A stretch of 5,934 nt of DNA, taken from assembly GCA_002361235.1 (NCBI GenBank), contig DESI01000082.1, positions 460 to 6,393 of the forward strand, given 5' to 3'. Position 1 is the stretch's first letter. Each line of letters opens with the position of its first letter. Both the position numbers and the translations under genes were made by a program. A model generated the notes under the pieces. The model did no database searches. It was not told where the DNA came from and worked only from the letters and a program-made list of their open reading frames with translations. The DNA comes from Porphyromonadaceae bacterium UBA3318 (GTDB lineage: Bacteria; Bacteroidota; Bacteroidia; Bacteroidales; Muribaculaceae). Positions 5,869-5,934 of this stretch are shown here, piece by piece.

Positions 5869-5913
5869 AAGGAGAGGTCCCCTGAAGGGTTATCCTCAGG
5901 AGGGCCTCTCCTT
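5869..5913. terminator. Long imperfect hairpin upstream of the glycosidase-like gene
   Basis: AAGGAGAGG (5869-5877) pairs perfectly with CCTCTCCTT (5905-5913), and an inner CCTGA (5881-5885) pairs with TCAGG (5896-5900) around a 10-nt loop, with an internal bulge (TCC versus AGGG). The minus-strand downstream side is T-rich but broken (TTACTTCATTCTT) and the plus-strand side has TTTAG, so it may be a bidirectional terminator for genes beyond the window, or an attenuator in the glycosidase leader. I see no Bacteroides -33/-7 promoter between it and the gene start. Confidence 0.5.
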
Positions 5914-5934
5914 TAGTTCGCCCGACATGGGCAT

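Overview
The window reads as accessory or carbohydrate-metabolism DNA from a Bacteroidales-type bacterium. Supporting signs are a near-consensus Bacteroides promoter (TTTG, 20-nt spacer, TATCTTTG) upstream of the first gene, the C-terminal end of a TonB-linked outer-membrane beta-barrel protein (…DTSRFG… tail), starts without Shine-Dalgarno sequences, and a secreted glycoside-hydrolase-like protein with sugar-related neighbours. The genus cannot be fixed from sequence alone. Most of the window (about 850-5934) is clearly GC-richer than the first 850 bases.

Layout. (1) 1-651, minus strand: 5' part of an AAA_14/DUF4143-type ATPase, cut by the window edge, with a promoter region (about 672-760) carrying three copies of TTATCGNAGT at an exact 33-bp period. 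(2) 761-851: short AT-rich spacer. (3) 852-1536: a scar. The last ~50 codons of a TonB-dependent/outer-membrane barrel gene (minus strand) abut, head to head near position 1000, a 5'-less gene for a ricin-like QxW lectin domain (plus strand). Both have lost their 5' ends at the same point, as a deletion between divergent genes or an assembly chimera would produce. (4) 1520-2656, minus: a complete acyltransferase-3 family membrane protein. (5) 2710-3519, minus: a ManA/phosphomannose-isomerase-fold protein in which the expected metal ligands and the active-site arginine motif are absent, so probably a pseudoenzyme. (6) 3574-3615: intrinsic-terminator-like hairpin. (7) 3624-5819, minus: a 731-residue exported protein with a predicted TIM-barrel glycosidase domain, a flavodoxin/GATase-like domain and a C-terminal beta domain. 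(8) 5820-5934: its leader, with a long imperfect hairpin and a short direct repeat.

Working together (inference): the three minus-strand genes GH-like enzyme, ManA-like protein and acyltransferase lie in one direction and may form a small glycan-related locus: an exported glycosidase, a cytosolic sugar-binding or regulatory ManA-fold protein, and an inner-membrane enzyme that acylates a glycan. A terminator-like hairpin after the first gene suggests the other two are expressed at a different level. The most notable items are the metal-site-free ManA-like protein, the phased promoter repeats of the ATPase gene, and the double-truncation junction near position 1000.
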